From Nitrosomonas oligotropha (lineage in GTDB: Bacteria; Pseudomonadota; Gammaproteobacteria; Burkholderiales; Nitrosomonadaceae), in NCBI RefSeq assembly GCF_900106555.1, contig NZ_FNOE01000021.1, positions 1-49,168 on the forward strand: a stretch of 49,168 bases of DNA, written 5' to 3'. The first letter of the stretch is position 1. Each line of letters starts with the position of its first letter. Below, one piece after another: positions 1 to 8,200 of the stretch. A program made the translations under genes and the position numbers. The notes beneath the pieces are model-generated. The model was not told the origin of the DNA. It saw only the letters and a program-made list of their open reading frames with translations, and ran no database searches.

Positions 1-399
1 CTTCCCGATAAAACCCAGCATAGTGCAGCTTGCTTTCTCACAAGCACTGTTGCTCAATGTCCTTACCAGATCGACTATGCTTATTCTGACAACGGTAAAG
101 AATTTAAAGGAACTGACAGCCACGCTTTCGTCAAAGCTTGCAGGCAGCACGGTATCGGTCAGAAGTTTACCCGCATCAATCGTCCGCAAACCAACGGTAA
201 AGCTGAGCGGGTTATCCGCACCCTGATGGATATGTGGCACAGCAAGATTCACTTTAAAGACTGCGCCGATCGGCACATTCAGCTTCTCCGTTTCATTAAT
301 TTCTACAATACCGTTAAGCCTCATAAGAGTTTGAATAATGCCACCCCTTATGAAATACTCAACGCTTATTTCAATCAACCTATCTGTAAACAACTCTGA
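1..399 (+). CDS. IS481-type transposase, C-terminal part
   Basis: The frame is open from base 1 to the TGA at 397-399, giving the last 132 residues of a DDE transposase that cuts and joins IS ends. The second catalytic Asp is in SDNGKEF and the catalytic Glu in NGKAERVIRTL, preceded by the typical RPQTNGK. The C-terminal NFYNTVKPHKSL block is usual in integrase-core transposases. The N-terminal HTH and the first Asp lie outside the window. It matches the right-hand transposase almost residue for residue, differing for example at ACRQH versus VCRQH and LLRF versus LLRL. The whole element is probably functional, but only this part can be judged. Confidence 0.9.
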   Translation, partial: LPDKTQHSAACFLTSTVAQCPYQIDYAYSDNGKEFKGTDSHAFVKACRQHGIGQKFTRINRPQTNGKAERVIRTLMDMWHSKIHFKDCADRHIQLLRFINFYNTVKPHKSLNNATPYEILNAYFNQPICKQL

Positions 400-410
400 G
401 ATTTCTTACA
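1..410 (+). mobile_element. IS481-type insertion sequence, left copy (3' part only)
   Basis: The window opens inside an insertion sequence. The element holds the 3' part of a DDE transposase and ends about 11 bp after its stop codon. Read inward from hsdR, the end is TGTAAGAAATCTCAGAG; the TGT start fits IS481-type ends. The same sequence, with a few substitutions, occurs in opposite orientation at 48627-49168. It is inserted in hsdR, whose reading frame runs into the element and stops at once. The target duplication cannot be checked because the other end is outside the window. Confidence 0.85.
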
Positions 411-2184
411 CATAAGTGTGATAGATCACCTGCCTGTCGGTCTCGGTATTCGCGCCGGTTTCTTCGGTGCTGATGTCGCGGGTTTGCGGGTTGTACGACG
501 TCACTGCCGCGCATTTTCCTTTCAACTCGGTGGCCTGGAACAGCTCATAATACCGGCACGCTTCATAAATGCTCGACGCCACCAGAATGGCATTGCCCAT
601 GTCACTGTCCAAGCGCGGCTTGACGCTGAAATCCCCGGCGATATCGGTGACCACCTTGTCCATGCGTGATTTGGAGCTGAGCACGTTTTGCATCGTGCCC
701 CATTTCTTTTTCAGTTCGGCTCGCTGGAAATCGTTCAACTCCCGAGTCCTGGCGGCAAACCGCTCATCGACTCTATGCTGCGAACTCAGCCGCTGGTCGA
801 TGTCGCGCGCTTCATACACCAGATCGAGCACCACGCCGTCCTGCACCGCTTCGTTGAATTTGTAGGTATGAATGTACTTGCCGAACACTTCCAGGCTGGT
901 GGCTTTGTCTTTCTTCAGCAGCGGCGTGCCGGTAAAGCCGATGAACACCGCGCCGGGCAGCAATGCCTTCATCGTTTTGTGTAGTTTGCCGCTTTGCGTG
1001 CGGTGGCACTCGTCGACGAAAATGAACAATTCGCCCACGGCATGGCAGGGCTGGCTTTGCAGTTGCTCGATGAACGCGTCGAAATTATCGACGTTGCGCT
1101 TGCCGAACTTGTGCGCCAATGAACACAGCAAGCGCGGCGCGGCTTGCCCCAATTGCGCCATCAAATCGCGCCCGCTGCCGGTGCGGTAAATCGTTTCCCC
1201 GGCATCCCTGAACACGCGCTCGATCTGTTTATCCAGCTCATCGCGGTCGGTGACGATGGCGATGCGCGCGTGCGGATTGTTTTCCAGTATCCACTTGGCC
1301 AGCAGCACCATCACGATGCTTTTGCCGCTGCCCTGCGTGTGCCAGATAATGCCGCCTTCCTTGCGGCGCACATGCGCCTGCGCGGCCTTGATGCCGAAAT
1401 ACTGATGCACCCTTGGCAATTTCTTGTCGCCGCCGTCGAACAGCACAAAGTCGTGCATCAATTCGATCAGCCGTGACGGCTGGCACATTTTGGCGAGGTA
1501 TTTGTCCAGCTTGTAGCTGCTGTTGTCCGCTTCGTCTTCCTTCCATTGCAAGAAAAACTTCTCCGGCGTGCCGATGGCATCGTATTGCAAGCCTTCCGAA
1601 TCGTTGCCAGCAAATACGAACTGGATGGTGCTGAAAAATGCGCCGATGAATTCCGCCTTCTGGTTCACCAAGCTTTGGCGGATGCCATCGCCAATCGATA
1701 CCCGGCTGTTTTTCAGTTCCAGCACGCCGATGGCAATGCCGTTGACATACAGCACGATGTCCGGGCGTTTTTCCTTTTCGCCAAACACGGTGACTTCTTC
1801 GGCGATATAAAAACGGTTCTGTTCGGGATGTTGCCAGTCGATCAGGTAGACGGTATCAGTAGGTAATCCGGCTTCCGTTTTGGTTTGTACGCCGTAGCGC
1901 AGCAGTTGATAAACCGCCTTGTTGTTGTGGTACAAATCCTGGCCGTGGTGATTGGCCGCGCTCTGCAATTTATCCAGCGCCTTGCTGATTTGATCGCGGT
2001 CGTAACCGCGCGCTGACAGGTATTCTGTGAGTTGCGGCGCTTCAATGTTGCTGTTGTCCGGCTTAGCTTCGAGATTGCCGAGATAGCGGTAGCCCAATTG
2101 CTCACAGAACAATGCCACCACGCGGTTTTGCGTAGCGCGTTCGGGCTTGGTGACAGCACCGCTACCGGACGGATCGGCGGTCAC
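406..2184 (-). pseudogene. hsdR: Type I restriction subunit HsdR, truncated by IS
   Basis: HsdR is the ATP-driven translocase and nuclease of a type I restriction complex. The remaining 592 residues carry the nuclease core (D142 then E156-L-K158 in VLELKNS), a Walker A motif (HTQGSGKS, about 282-289), a DECH box (about 391-394) and FTGTP of the first motor lobe. Family members are usually about 1000 residues, so the second helicase lobe and the HsdM-contacting C-terminus are missing. The frame ends where the IS begins: the last native codons read IYHTYV and the IS supplies the TAA. The gene starts with GTG that overlaps the hsdS stop (GTGA). Restriction is probably lost while modification may persist. 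Confidence 0.9.
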
Positions 2185-3449
2185 GCAACCGCTCCGGCGT
2201 TGCTGCCCGGTTGTGCCAGCCGGATGCGGCCGGTCAGCAGGTTTTGCATCATGCCTTGCTTGATGTGCCGGTATTTGGCGAGCTTGGCTTCGAGTGTGGC
2301 GATTTCGGTGTCCATATCGGAGAGGGTGGTGGCGATGCGGGCTTGTTCATCAACATCAGGGCAATAGAATTCTATTGATTTTAAAATATTGCCGCTTAGA
2401 TTTGGTTGACCTCCTTGCGTGTACGTGGCAATTATCCAATCTTTCAAATACGTCAACATATAAAATAGAAAAACGCTTTTTAAACTTTCATCAGGAATAA
2501 TTGCTAGTACTGCTTGATTAATTGCTGCATTAATTTTTGAAATTGCTACCACACCTGAAGTTGCGCCATATAGAGCAATCAGTAAAGTATCTCGAGTTAT
2601 AGTCTTAGCGGAAGAATTAGTTAATCCCATTTTTGTAATCCTGCCTTTTACCTCTGTGATTATTCCTTTATTTAAGTCTCCCGAAGTTATCCATTGAATA
2701 TCGCCTCCATAATAAGCAGTTACTGATGTATTGGGTGTTCCTCCTGAGTACATCTCACAACTTTCACCCAACTTTTTCACCACCCATCCCTCCTTCAATC
2801 GCCCATTTTCATAAGGGTTGAGTAGAGTTTGCATGGCGCCTTGTTTGATCTGGCGTTTTTTGGTGATGAGACGAATGAGGGATTGAATCAGGGCATCGGC
2901 ATCGCCGAGGGTGTTGGCGATGGCGGTTTGTTCCTCTGTATTGGGAGGTAGAGGAATGAATACTTTTTTCAAGTGAGCTGGACCAAAATTTGGCTGTGCG
3001 CCGCCTGTTATAAGCAAATCAATTTGTTCTTTAAGATATTTTGACTTCAAGTAGATTTGCATAAACCCAGAAGTGATTCCGGGTAACGCTTTGAATCTTA
3101 TGACACTGGTATTCATTAACAGAGGTAAATCACATTTTCTTACCAATGATGTCTTACAATATGAATTTCCCGAGCTTGCCATAACAAAATCATTTTCATC
3201 TATTAAAAAATGCTTGTAAGTTCTTTCAAACTCTTCTTTCGATATATATCTATCGGTTTTATCCAAATCAAGAAAACCAGTATCCTGTAAGTTTGTAACA
3301 TTTATTACCTTTAACCCCTTTTGAGTAAATTGCCATTTACGTAACCCTGGCCCTTCCTGGTACCAAATTACTTGTGGTAGTTCTGTTAATTGCCAATCTT
3401 CCGGAATCACCCCCACCTCAGTCAGCTTGTACCCCGGCTTCAATTCCAT
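2181..3449 (-). CDS. hsdS: Type I R-M specificity subunit HsdS
   Basis: HsdS (422 aa) gives the HsdM/HsdR complex its DNA target. It has two target-recognition domains separated by a conserved helical block (EEQTAIANTLGDADALI, KKRQIKQGAMQTLL) that returns at the C-terminus (DEQARIATTLSDMDTEIA, YRHIKQGMMQNLLTG), the usual two-half layout. The ATG at 3449 overlaps the hsdM stop by 10 bp; an open frame runs further upstream but lies inside hsdM. Both recognition domains (about 2350-2770 and 2960-3400) are visibly AT-rich while the conserved blocks and flanking genes are GC-rich, a sign of domain exchange. The gene looks intact; the target site cannot be deduced. Confidence 0.92.
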   Translation of the reverse strand: MELKPGYKLTEVGVIPEDWQLTELPQVIWYQEGPGLRKWQFTQKGLKVINVTNLQDTGFLDLDKTDRYISKEEFERTYKHFLIDENDFVMASSGNSYCKTSLVRKCDLPLLMNTSVIRFKALPGITSGFMQIYLKSKYLKEQIDLLITGGAQPNFGPAHLKKVFIPLPPNTEEQTAIANTLGDADALIQSLIRLITKKRQIKQGAMQTLLNPYENGRLKEGWVVKKLGESCEMYSGGTPNTSVTAYYGGDIQWITSGDLNKGIITEVKGRITKMGLTNSSAKTITRDTLLIALYGATSGVVAISKINAAINQAVLAIIPDESLKSVFLFYMLTYLKDWIIATYTQGGQPNLSGNILKSIEFYCPDVDEQARIATTLSDMDTEIATLEAKLAKYRHIKQGMMQNLLTGRIRLAQPGSNAGAVA

Positions 3450-5872
3450 GCAAACCCCATCTTTTCCAGGTGCGCATTGACGGCTTGTTCCAGTTCCACC
3501 ACTTGCTGGTTTTGCTGCGGTAATGGTGTTTCGTAGCGTTCGGCGAGTTCCTTGATGCGTTGCGCCAGTCGCTGGCTGATGCGATCCATCTCGGTATGAA
3601 TGTCCCGGCCGATGGCGGCGATCCATTTGTCGTCGACCACCAGTTGCTTGATCTGGTCTTGGATGAGTGTGGGATAAAACGCCAGCAGCTCGGCATCCAG
3701 CGCGATTTCGGCGTTGGCGATGGCTCTTTTGCTGGTCGCTTCTTGTTCCAGCAGGTGCAGGTATTGCTTGAGGATGGCCGCTTCATCGCTCGAATCCGGG
3801 TCGTTTTTGATTTCCTTCAGGCGCGCGGTGATATTGGCTTTGTTGATCTTTTCGAGTGCAGCCAATGCGCCCCCCTCGTCGGCGTTACCGCCGTGTTCTT
3901 CTTCCATCTCGGCCAAGCGGTTTTGCACGGTTTCCAGTTCAATATTGAGCTGGTCGATTGCCTGTTGCTGCGCGGCGAAGTAGCGGTCAATGACCAGTGC
4001 TTTCGGAATCAGGTCGCACGCCCAGCCTTTGTCGATGGTTTTGCTGACTTGGCCGTCCTTGGTTTTCTTTTCTTCGACGATGCGGTAGGTGGCCGCCTGC
4101 CAGCCATCCGCAGCGATCAGGTAGCAATCGTCCTGCATCACGTCGAACCAGTAATTCATCAGGTGCTGGTAGACGTCGTACCGGTCAATCAGCGCGCGGC
4201 CCTGGTAGGTGGCGAGCAAGGCTTCGCTGATCGAGTGGATGATTTCCTTCGGATGAAAGCCGGGTTGCAGCGCCTTCAAGAGGGCGGTGGTGGCGTTTTC
4301 CCACTGACCGAACACGCGGTTCATATCGGCCATGTAACCGGCAAACTCGGCGTGCTGGAAAATGGTTGGCTTGATGGCGTCCTTGCCGACCTTCAAGCTC
4401 AGGTAATCCGAGCTGCGTTTGGCATGCGCAAATAATGCCGATTTTAGGGTAGGGCACACATCCCAGTATTCGTGCAATGCGTCGATGTCGGCTTTGGGGA
4501 TATCGCCGAGCAGATGCGCTTCGATGTCTTGCAGGTCTTCCGATTCGGAACTGTCGATGTAGCGAGGGATGTTGAGGTTAAATTCGTTCTTTTCGATCTC
4601 GTAGAACGGCACGATGCGGCTGTAGCCAGCGATCTCGGTTTGTTTGTTGAACACGTCGACAATTTTGTGGATGTCCATTTCGCGCAGGCGGTTCTTGTTG
4701 CCGTCTTTCATGAAGCCCTTGCCGGCGTCGATCATGAAAATGCCTTTGCGGTTTTGCGCGTTTTCCTTGTCGATGACGATGATGCACGCCGGGATGCTGG
4801 TGCCATAAAACAGGTTGGCGGGCAGGCCGATGATGCCCTTGATCAGCCCCTTGCGGATGATGGCTTCGCGGATGGCCGCTTCGACATTGCCGCGGAACAG
4901 CACGCCGTGCGGCAGAATACACGCGCCTTTCCCGTGGCTTTTGAGCGAGCGGATGATGTGCAGCAGATAGGCGTAATCGCCGTTTTTATCCGGCGGAATG
5001 CCGAAGTCCTCGAAACGCCGGTACGGATCGTTGCCGGTATCGACGCCGTTGCCCCAGCGCTTGTCGCTGAACGGCGGATTGGCGACGACGTAATCGAAGG
5101 TTTTCAGGCTGCCTTGCTCATAGAGAAACAGCGGATTGGCCAGGGTATTGCCTTGCTTGATCTCCGCGCCGGGGTTGTCGTGCAGGATCATGTTCATGCG
5201 CGCCAGGCCGCTGGTAGCGGCGTCCTTTTCCTGACCGTACAGCGACACCTTGGTTTTGGCGGCATCGCTCACTTTTAGCAGTAACGAACCGGAGCCGCAG
5301 GTCGGATCATAAACCGTGGTCGACGCGGTGGTGGCGGCCTGATCGATACCGATGATGCGCGCCATGATGCGGCTGACTTCCGCTGGGGTGTAGAACTGCC
5401 CCTTGCTTTTGCCGCTTTCGGTGGCGAAATGACGCATCAGGTATTCGTAGGCATCGCCGAGAATGTCGTCGCCTTCGGCGCGGTTCTTGCTGAAATCGAG
5501 CGCCTTGTTTTCAAAGATGGCGATCAGATTGGTGAGCCGGTCGACCATGTCCTTGCCGCTGCCGAGTTTCTCCGGATCGTTGAAGTCCGGCATGCTGGAG
5601 AGCTTATTGGCATTGGCCAGCGGCGCGATGATTGTCTTGTTGATGTCGTCGCCGATGGTAGGTTTGCCTTTCAGCGTCACCATGTCCTTGAAACTTGCGC
5701 CGGGCGGGATGGTGATTGGCGCGAACGGCTGCCCCGCGTATTTGTCGCTGACGTACTTGATGAACAGCATCACCAGCACGTAGTCCTTGTACTGGCTGGC
5801 GTCCATGCCGCCACGCAATTCATCGCAGCTCGACCACAGGGAAGAATAAAGTTCGGATTTTTTGATGGCCAT
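3440..5872 (-). CDS. hsdM: Type I R-M adenine methyltransferase HsdM
   Basis: HsdM (810 aa) transfers methyl from S-adenosylmethionine to adenine N6. The N-terminal HsdM domain is followed by FYTPAEVSRIM, the SAM-binding DPTCGSG (residues 189-195) and the catalytic NPPF (265-268). A long C-terminal part includes a probable coiled coil around AQQQAIDQLNIELETVQNR. The length is that of the large HsdM subfamily rather than the roughly 500-residue enzymes. It is the first gene of the operon; the ATG at 5872 has no strong ribosome site. With hsdS intact and hsdR broken, this unit could still methylate the chromosome. Confidence 0.93.
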   Translation of the reverse strand: MAIKKSELYSSLWSSCDELRGGMDASQYKDYVLVMLFIKYVSDKYAGQPFAPITIPPGASFKDMVTLKGKPTIGDDINKTIIAPLANANKLSSMPDFNDPEKLGSGKDMVDRLTNLIAIFENKALDFSKNRAEGDDILGDAYEYLMRHFATESGKSKGQFYTPAEVSRIMARIIGIDQAATTASTTVYDPTCGSGSLLLKVSDAAKTKVSLYGQEKDAATSGLARMNMILHDNPGAEIKQGNTLANPLFLYEQGSLKTFDYVVANPPFSDKRWGNGVDTGNDPYRRFEDFGIPPDKNGDYAYLLHIIRSLKSHGKGACILPHGVLFRGNVEAAIREAIIRKGLIKGIIGLPANLFYGTSIPACIIVIDKENAQNRKGIFMIDAGKGFMKDGNKNRLREMDIHKIVDVFNKQTEIAGYSRIVPFYEIEKNEFNLNIPRYIDSSESEDLQDIEAHLLGDIPKADIDALHEYWDVCPTLKSALFAHAKRSSDYLSLKVGKDAIKPTIFQHAEFAGYMADMNRVFGQWENATTALLKALQPGFHPKEIIHSISEALLATYQGRALIDRYDVYQHLMNYWFDVMQDDCYLIAADGWQAATYRIVEEKKTKDGQVSKTIDKGWACDLIPKALVIDRYFAAQQQAIDQLNIELETVQNRLAEMEEEHGGNADEGGALAALEKINKANITARLKEIKNDPDSSDEAAILKQYLHLLEQEATSKRAIANAEIALDAELLAFYPTLIQDQIKQLVVDDKWIAAIGRDIHTEMDRISQRLAQRIKELAERYETPLPQQNQQVVELEQAVNAHLEKMGFAWN

Positions 5873-6114
5873 GCGTTTTTGTTATTTGAAATACAATAAT
5901 TTACAGTGAGATTTTGTATGGAATTATATCATTTACTCGCATCTGCCGCCGCTGGCGGCACCGCCGCATCAAGCTATCCGCGTAATCTGTGCGAGTGATT
6001 ACGTGATTCATCTGGGGGCAAACAACAAGATCAGGAAAAATCAGAAAAGCGGGTGGGCGGCACCGGAATAAAAATTGGGTTTTGGTCTTTTATGAATCGA
6101 TATTTTGCATTTTG

Positions 6115-6128
6115 TTGATCTATATCAA
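6115..6128 (+). promoter_or_regulatory. FNR-type box 1 (TTGAT-CTAT-ATCAA)
   Basis: This is a perfect match to the FNR/ANR consensus TTGAT-N4-ATCAA. It lies 106 bp upstream of the ATG of the 37-residue protein and is centred 41 bp upstream of a second perfect box. FNR-family regulators respond to oxygen limitation or, for NnrR-like members, to nitrogen oxides. The regulator itself is not in the window. Confidence 0.75.
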
Positions 6129-6155
6129 GAAAATTGACCTTCGTGAACGGATTTC

Positions 6156-6169
6156 TTGATCTGAATCAA
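6156..6169 (+). promoter_or_regulatory. FNR-type box 2 (TTGAT-CTGA-ATCAA)
   Basis: A second perfect FNR-type palindrome. If transcription starts near 6204, this box is at about -41.5, the standard class II activator position, and box 1 is four helical turns further up. The ATG of the controlled gene is at 6234. The start site is an inference; no clear -10 hexamer stands out. Confidence 0.75.
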
Positions 6170-6233
6170 TAAATCGAAGGCAGGTTTGCTTGAAAATGCA
6201 ATCTCCACTAATTGTTAAACGACGGAGATAATC

Positions 6234-6347
6234 ATGGAAATGTTAGACAGAGAAGATTCTATTACATTTAAAAAACTTGGTTACAATATGACTTTTATCG
6301 GCGCAGTGGCAGTAGCGTTGATTGTTATCTCAATATACTTCTCGTAG
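6234..6347 (+). CDS. 37-residue single-span membrane protein under FNR boxes
   Basis: A small gene preceded by a good ribosome site (ACGGAG, 7 bp before the ATG). The protein begins with a polar stretch (MEMLDREDSITFKKLGYN) and then has one hydrophobic span (TFIGAVAVALIVISIYF) ending at the C-terminus. This resembles small accessory subunits of respiratory oxidases such as CcoQ-like proteins, but there is no sequence motif to prove it. It is a single gene with two FNR boxes upstream and a hairpin after it at 6397. Function unknown; a role in low-oxygen or nitrogen-oxide respiration is inferred only from the boxes. Confidence 0.65.
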   Translation: MEMLDREDSITFKKLGYNMTFIGAVAVALIVISIYFS

Positions 6348-6396
6348 GCAATCAACGTAACGCTTGAATCCCTTCAATTTAAGTGTTTAGTGAACT

Positions 6397-6418
6397 ACCT
6401 CGCCCCTTGGGGTGAGGT
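6397..6418 (+). terminator. Hairpin after the 37-residue gene
   Basis: ACCTCGCCCC-TT-GGGGTGAGGT forms a 10-bp stem with one G-T pair, 50 bp after the stop codon. There is no T-run on either strand, so it may be a transcript-stabilising hairpin or a weak terminator. Confidence 0.4.
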
Positions 6419-6636
6419 AAAATCCATACCATCGCTGCGATGAAGCGTGAAAACTCATCGTCGGCGATATCAATCCCAGTTCAATCCCAAGTAGAACCGT
6501 AAGATTACCAAGGTGCATTGAATGCCGCGCACCGGGTATTCTAAGCTTGATGCCAGCCTTTGCACGAGACTATTTGACAGCACTATACAAGGCATGTTTG
6601 AATATCGCTACGAATTTCAACGGGAGTGATTCAGAC

Positions 6637-7254
6637 ATGTCAAATCGTGGCGGAAAACGGGAAAATGCAGGCAGGCCGCGTGGCCAGGGTAAATTTGGCG
6701 AGCCGACGACAACGATGCGCATACCGGAAAGCCAGACAGCAACGATAAAAAGTTTCTTGGAAGCTTTCCAACGCAAAAGAGCGAATGGCGATCGGGATAC
6801 CTCGGTTGTGAATATTGAAGAGAATGAGCTGCTCATTCCCGAGATCAGCGCGCAACCGACCTTGTTACCGCTTTTTGCCACCAAAGTGGCGGCGGGATTT
6901 CCGAGTCCGGCGGATGATCATGTCGAAAAACGCCTGGATGTCAGTGAGTTTCTGATTGATCATGCGGCATCGACATTCTTCGTAACGATCAAAGGGGATT
7001 CGATGATTGACGTGGGCTTGTTGCCGGATGATAAGGTGGTGGTGGATAGATCAAGAACGCCGGGGATGGGTGACATTGTGCTGGCAGTGGTGGATCGTGA
7101 ATTCACCATCAAAATCCTGGATTATGGAGCGAACAAAATGCCAAGGCTTATGCCGGCTAATTCATCGGGTGCTTACAGACCCATTTATATTCGTCCGGAT
7201 ATGCAGTTTGAGATTTTCGGTGTCGTCATAGGATCGTTTCGACGCTTCAAATAA
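6637..7254 (+). CDS. UmuD-like self-cleaving S24 peptidase
   Basis: A 205-residue UmuD/LexA-type protein. In this family RecA filaments trigger self-cleavage, and UmuD then serves translesion polymerase V. The expected cleavage site is AAG-FPSP (Gly87/Phe88), the nucleophile Ser122 is in GDSMI, and the general-base Lys159 is in EFTIK. The N-terminus (MSNRGGKRENAGRPRG) is the basic leader I associate with betaproteobacterial UmuD proteins. I place the start at 6637 because GGGAGTGA lies just upstream; the frame is open further 5'. A TTGACA hexamer at 6574-6579 is a possible -35. No umuC follows: the next 270 bp are non-coding, so it acts alone or with a distant partner. Confidence 0.85.
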   Translation: MSNRGGKRENAGRPRGQGKFGEPTTTMRIPESQTATIKSFLEAFQRKRANGDRDTSVVNIEENELLIPEISAQPTLLPLFATKVAAGFPSPADDHVEKRLDVSEFLIDHAASTFFVTIKGDSMIDVGLLPDDKVVVDRSRTPGMGDIVLAVVDREFTIKILDYGANKMPRLMPANSSGAYRPIYIRPDMQFEIFGVVIGSFRRFK

Positions 7255-7367
7255 GTCTACTGCTGCCGGTTTTGGCTTCGCAGAAAGCAAATAACTTGAT
7301 TGCGTTTCGGCTTGACGTCAACAGTAATAGATCTAAGGAAACGCTAAACATCCAGTACTTTTTAAAC

Positions 7368-7442
7368 AAATAATTCGCTGTATGATCTGGATGTGTTTTT
7401 CATGATTCCTGTATCATGTGAAAAATAAACAACGAATTATTT
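7368..7442. repeat. Nested inverted repeats upstream of coiled-coil gene
   Basis: Outer arms AAATAATTCG (7368-7377) and CGAATTATTT (7433-7442) are perfect 10-bp complements. Inside them a second pair, TTTTTCATGAT (7396-7406) and ATCATGTGAAAAA (7413-7425), pairs with a two-base bulge. The structure sits 83 bp before the coiled-coil gene. It could be a long leader hairpin, an operator, or a miniature element remnant. Confidence 0.5.
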
Positions 7443-7524
7443 TAAGTGAGTGAAATGCTACCGAAGCCGCAAATAAGCCGGAATGATCCTATCAACCTAA
7501 TAATATTCAAAAGAGGAAAATGTG

Positions 7525-7824
7525 ATGAATGAAAAAACAGTGAAAGAACAATTGCAAGCTGAGCTGACAAACTTGCAGTCATTAGTCGATGAAGTCAAGT
7601 TACAAATGCACCTTGGCGCGAAAGAGGCGCAGGATAATATTCGGCCATACCTCGAGGAGCTCGAGCTGGAGTTAAGCCAAGCGAAAAGAAAATGGGATCA
7701 GTTTGAAAACAGCTCAGAAGGCGCATGGGAAGACATTCAAACCGGACTCAGAAAATCCCTAAAATCTATGCAACAAGCTTTCGAAAAAGCAAAGAAACAT
7801 TTTCCAGAGCAAGACAAAAAGTGA
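7525..7824 (+). CDS. Small coiled-coil protein, sll1863-type stress family
   Basis: A 99-residue, highly charged, almost wholly helical protein without membrane segment or signal peptide. Heptad-like Leu/Val/Ile spacing covers the first 70 residues (QLQAELTNLQSLVDEVKLQ), and the second half has the WEDIQTGLRKSL pattern seen in small stress-induced proteins of the sll1863 type. The ribosome site AGAGGAAAA precedes the ATG at 7525; a GTG three bases earlier is less likely. Monocistronic. No enzyme motif is present; a stress-related or structural role is inferred from resemblance only. Confidence 0.65.
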   Translation: MNEKTVKEQLQAELTNLQSLVDEVKLQMHLGAKEAQDNIRPYLEELELELSQAKRKWDQFENSSEGAWEDIQTGLRKSLKSMQQAFEKAKKHFPEQDKK

Positions 7825-8200
7825 TCTTTTTTTAAGGATTGATTGATTTAAGGATCAATCCATTCACTACGGAAATTCTGATGTGGTTAGTCTCTACGGG
7901 TTTAGTCCCCCTGTGGGGGCATACCAAAACCTCTAACGTCCAGCACAAAATCCCTGGCATCGTGCTGCGGGAGATTCGTAAGCAGCAACCGAAGGACCGC
8001 AACAAACAATGGGAAGCGAGGCCCAATGTAGAAATCAGCGTACAATTCCCGCTACCAAACCGAAGCCGGTCGAGATCCGCTAAAATCCCGCAAAATAAGA
8101 TTTTAGTTTCGCCCTTCTAATCCGCATCGGTTCCGGTGCAAGCAACTACAGCTTTTTACAACATTATTCACTTCCATTGCTCAAGAAGCGCAATTTCCCA
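7825..8200. other. 376-bp non-coding stretch with several hairpins
   Basis: No convincing gene is seen; open frames on either strand lack ribosome sites and family character. Three stems can be read: GGATTGAT/ATCAATCC (7836-7861), CCCCC-TGT-GGGGG (7907-7919), and CTAAAATC/GATTTTAG (8080-8106) followed by TTT, which could end rightward transcription before hflX. The middle, GC-rich part (about 7900-8070) may be remnant mobile DNA, but I do not recognise it. Confidence 0.4.

Noticed and set aside
3560..4435. Long plus-strand ORF opposite hsdM
   Set aside because: It is a shadow of GC-rich hsdM codons, with no ribosome site or recognisable domain.
4472..5278. 268-codon plus-strand ORF opposite hsdM
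   Set aside because: Antisense shadow of the methyltransferase domain, which is clearly coding on the minus strand.
7839..8120. 93-codon ORF before hflX
   Set aside because: No ribosome site, odd composition and an overlapping frame on the other strand; not supported as a gene.
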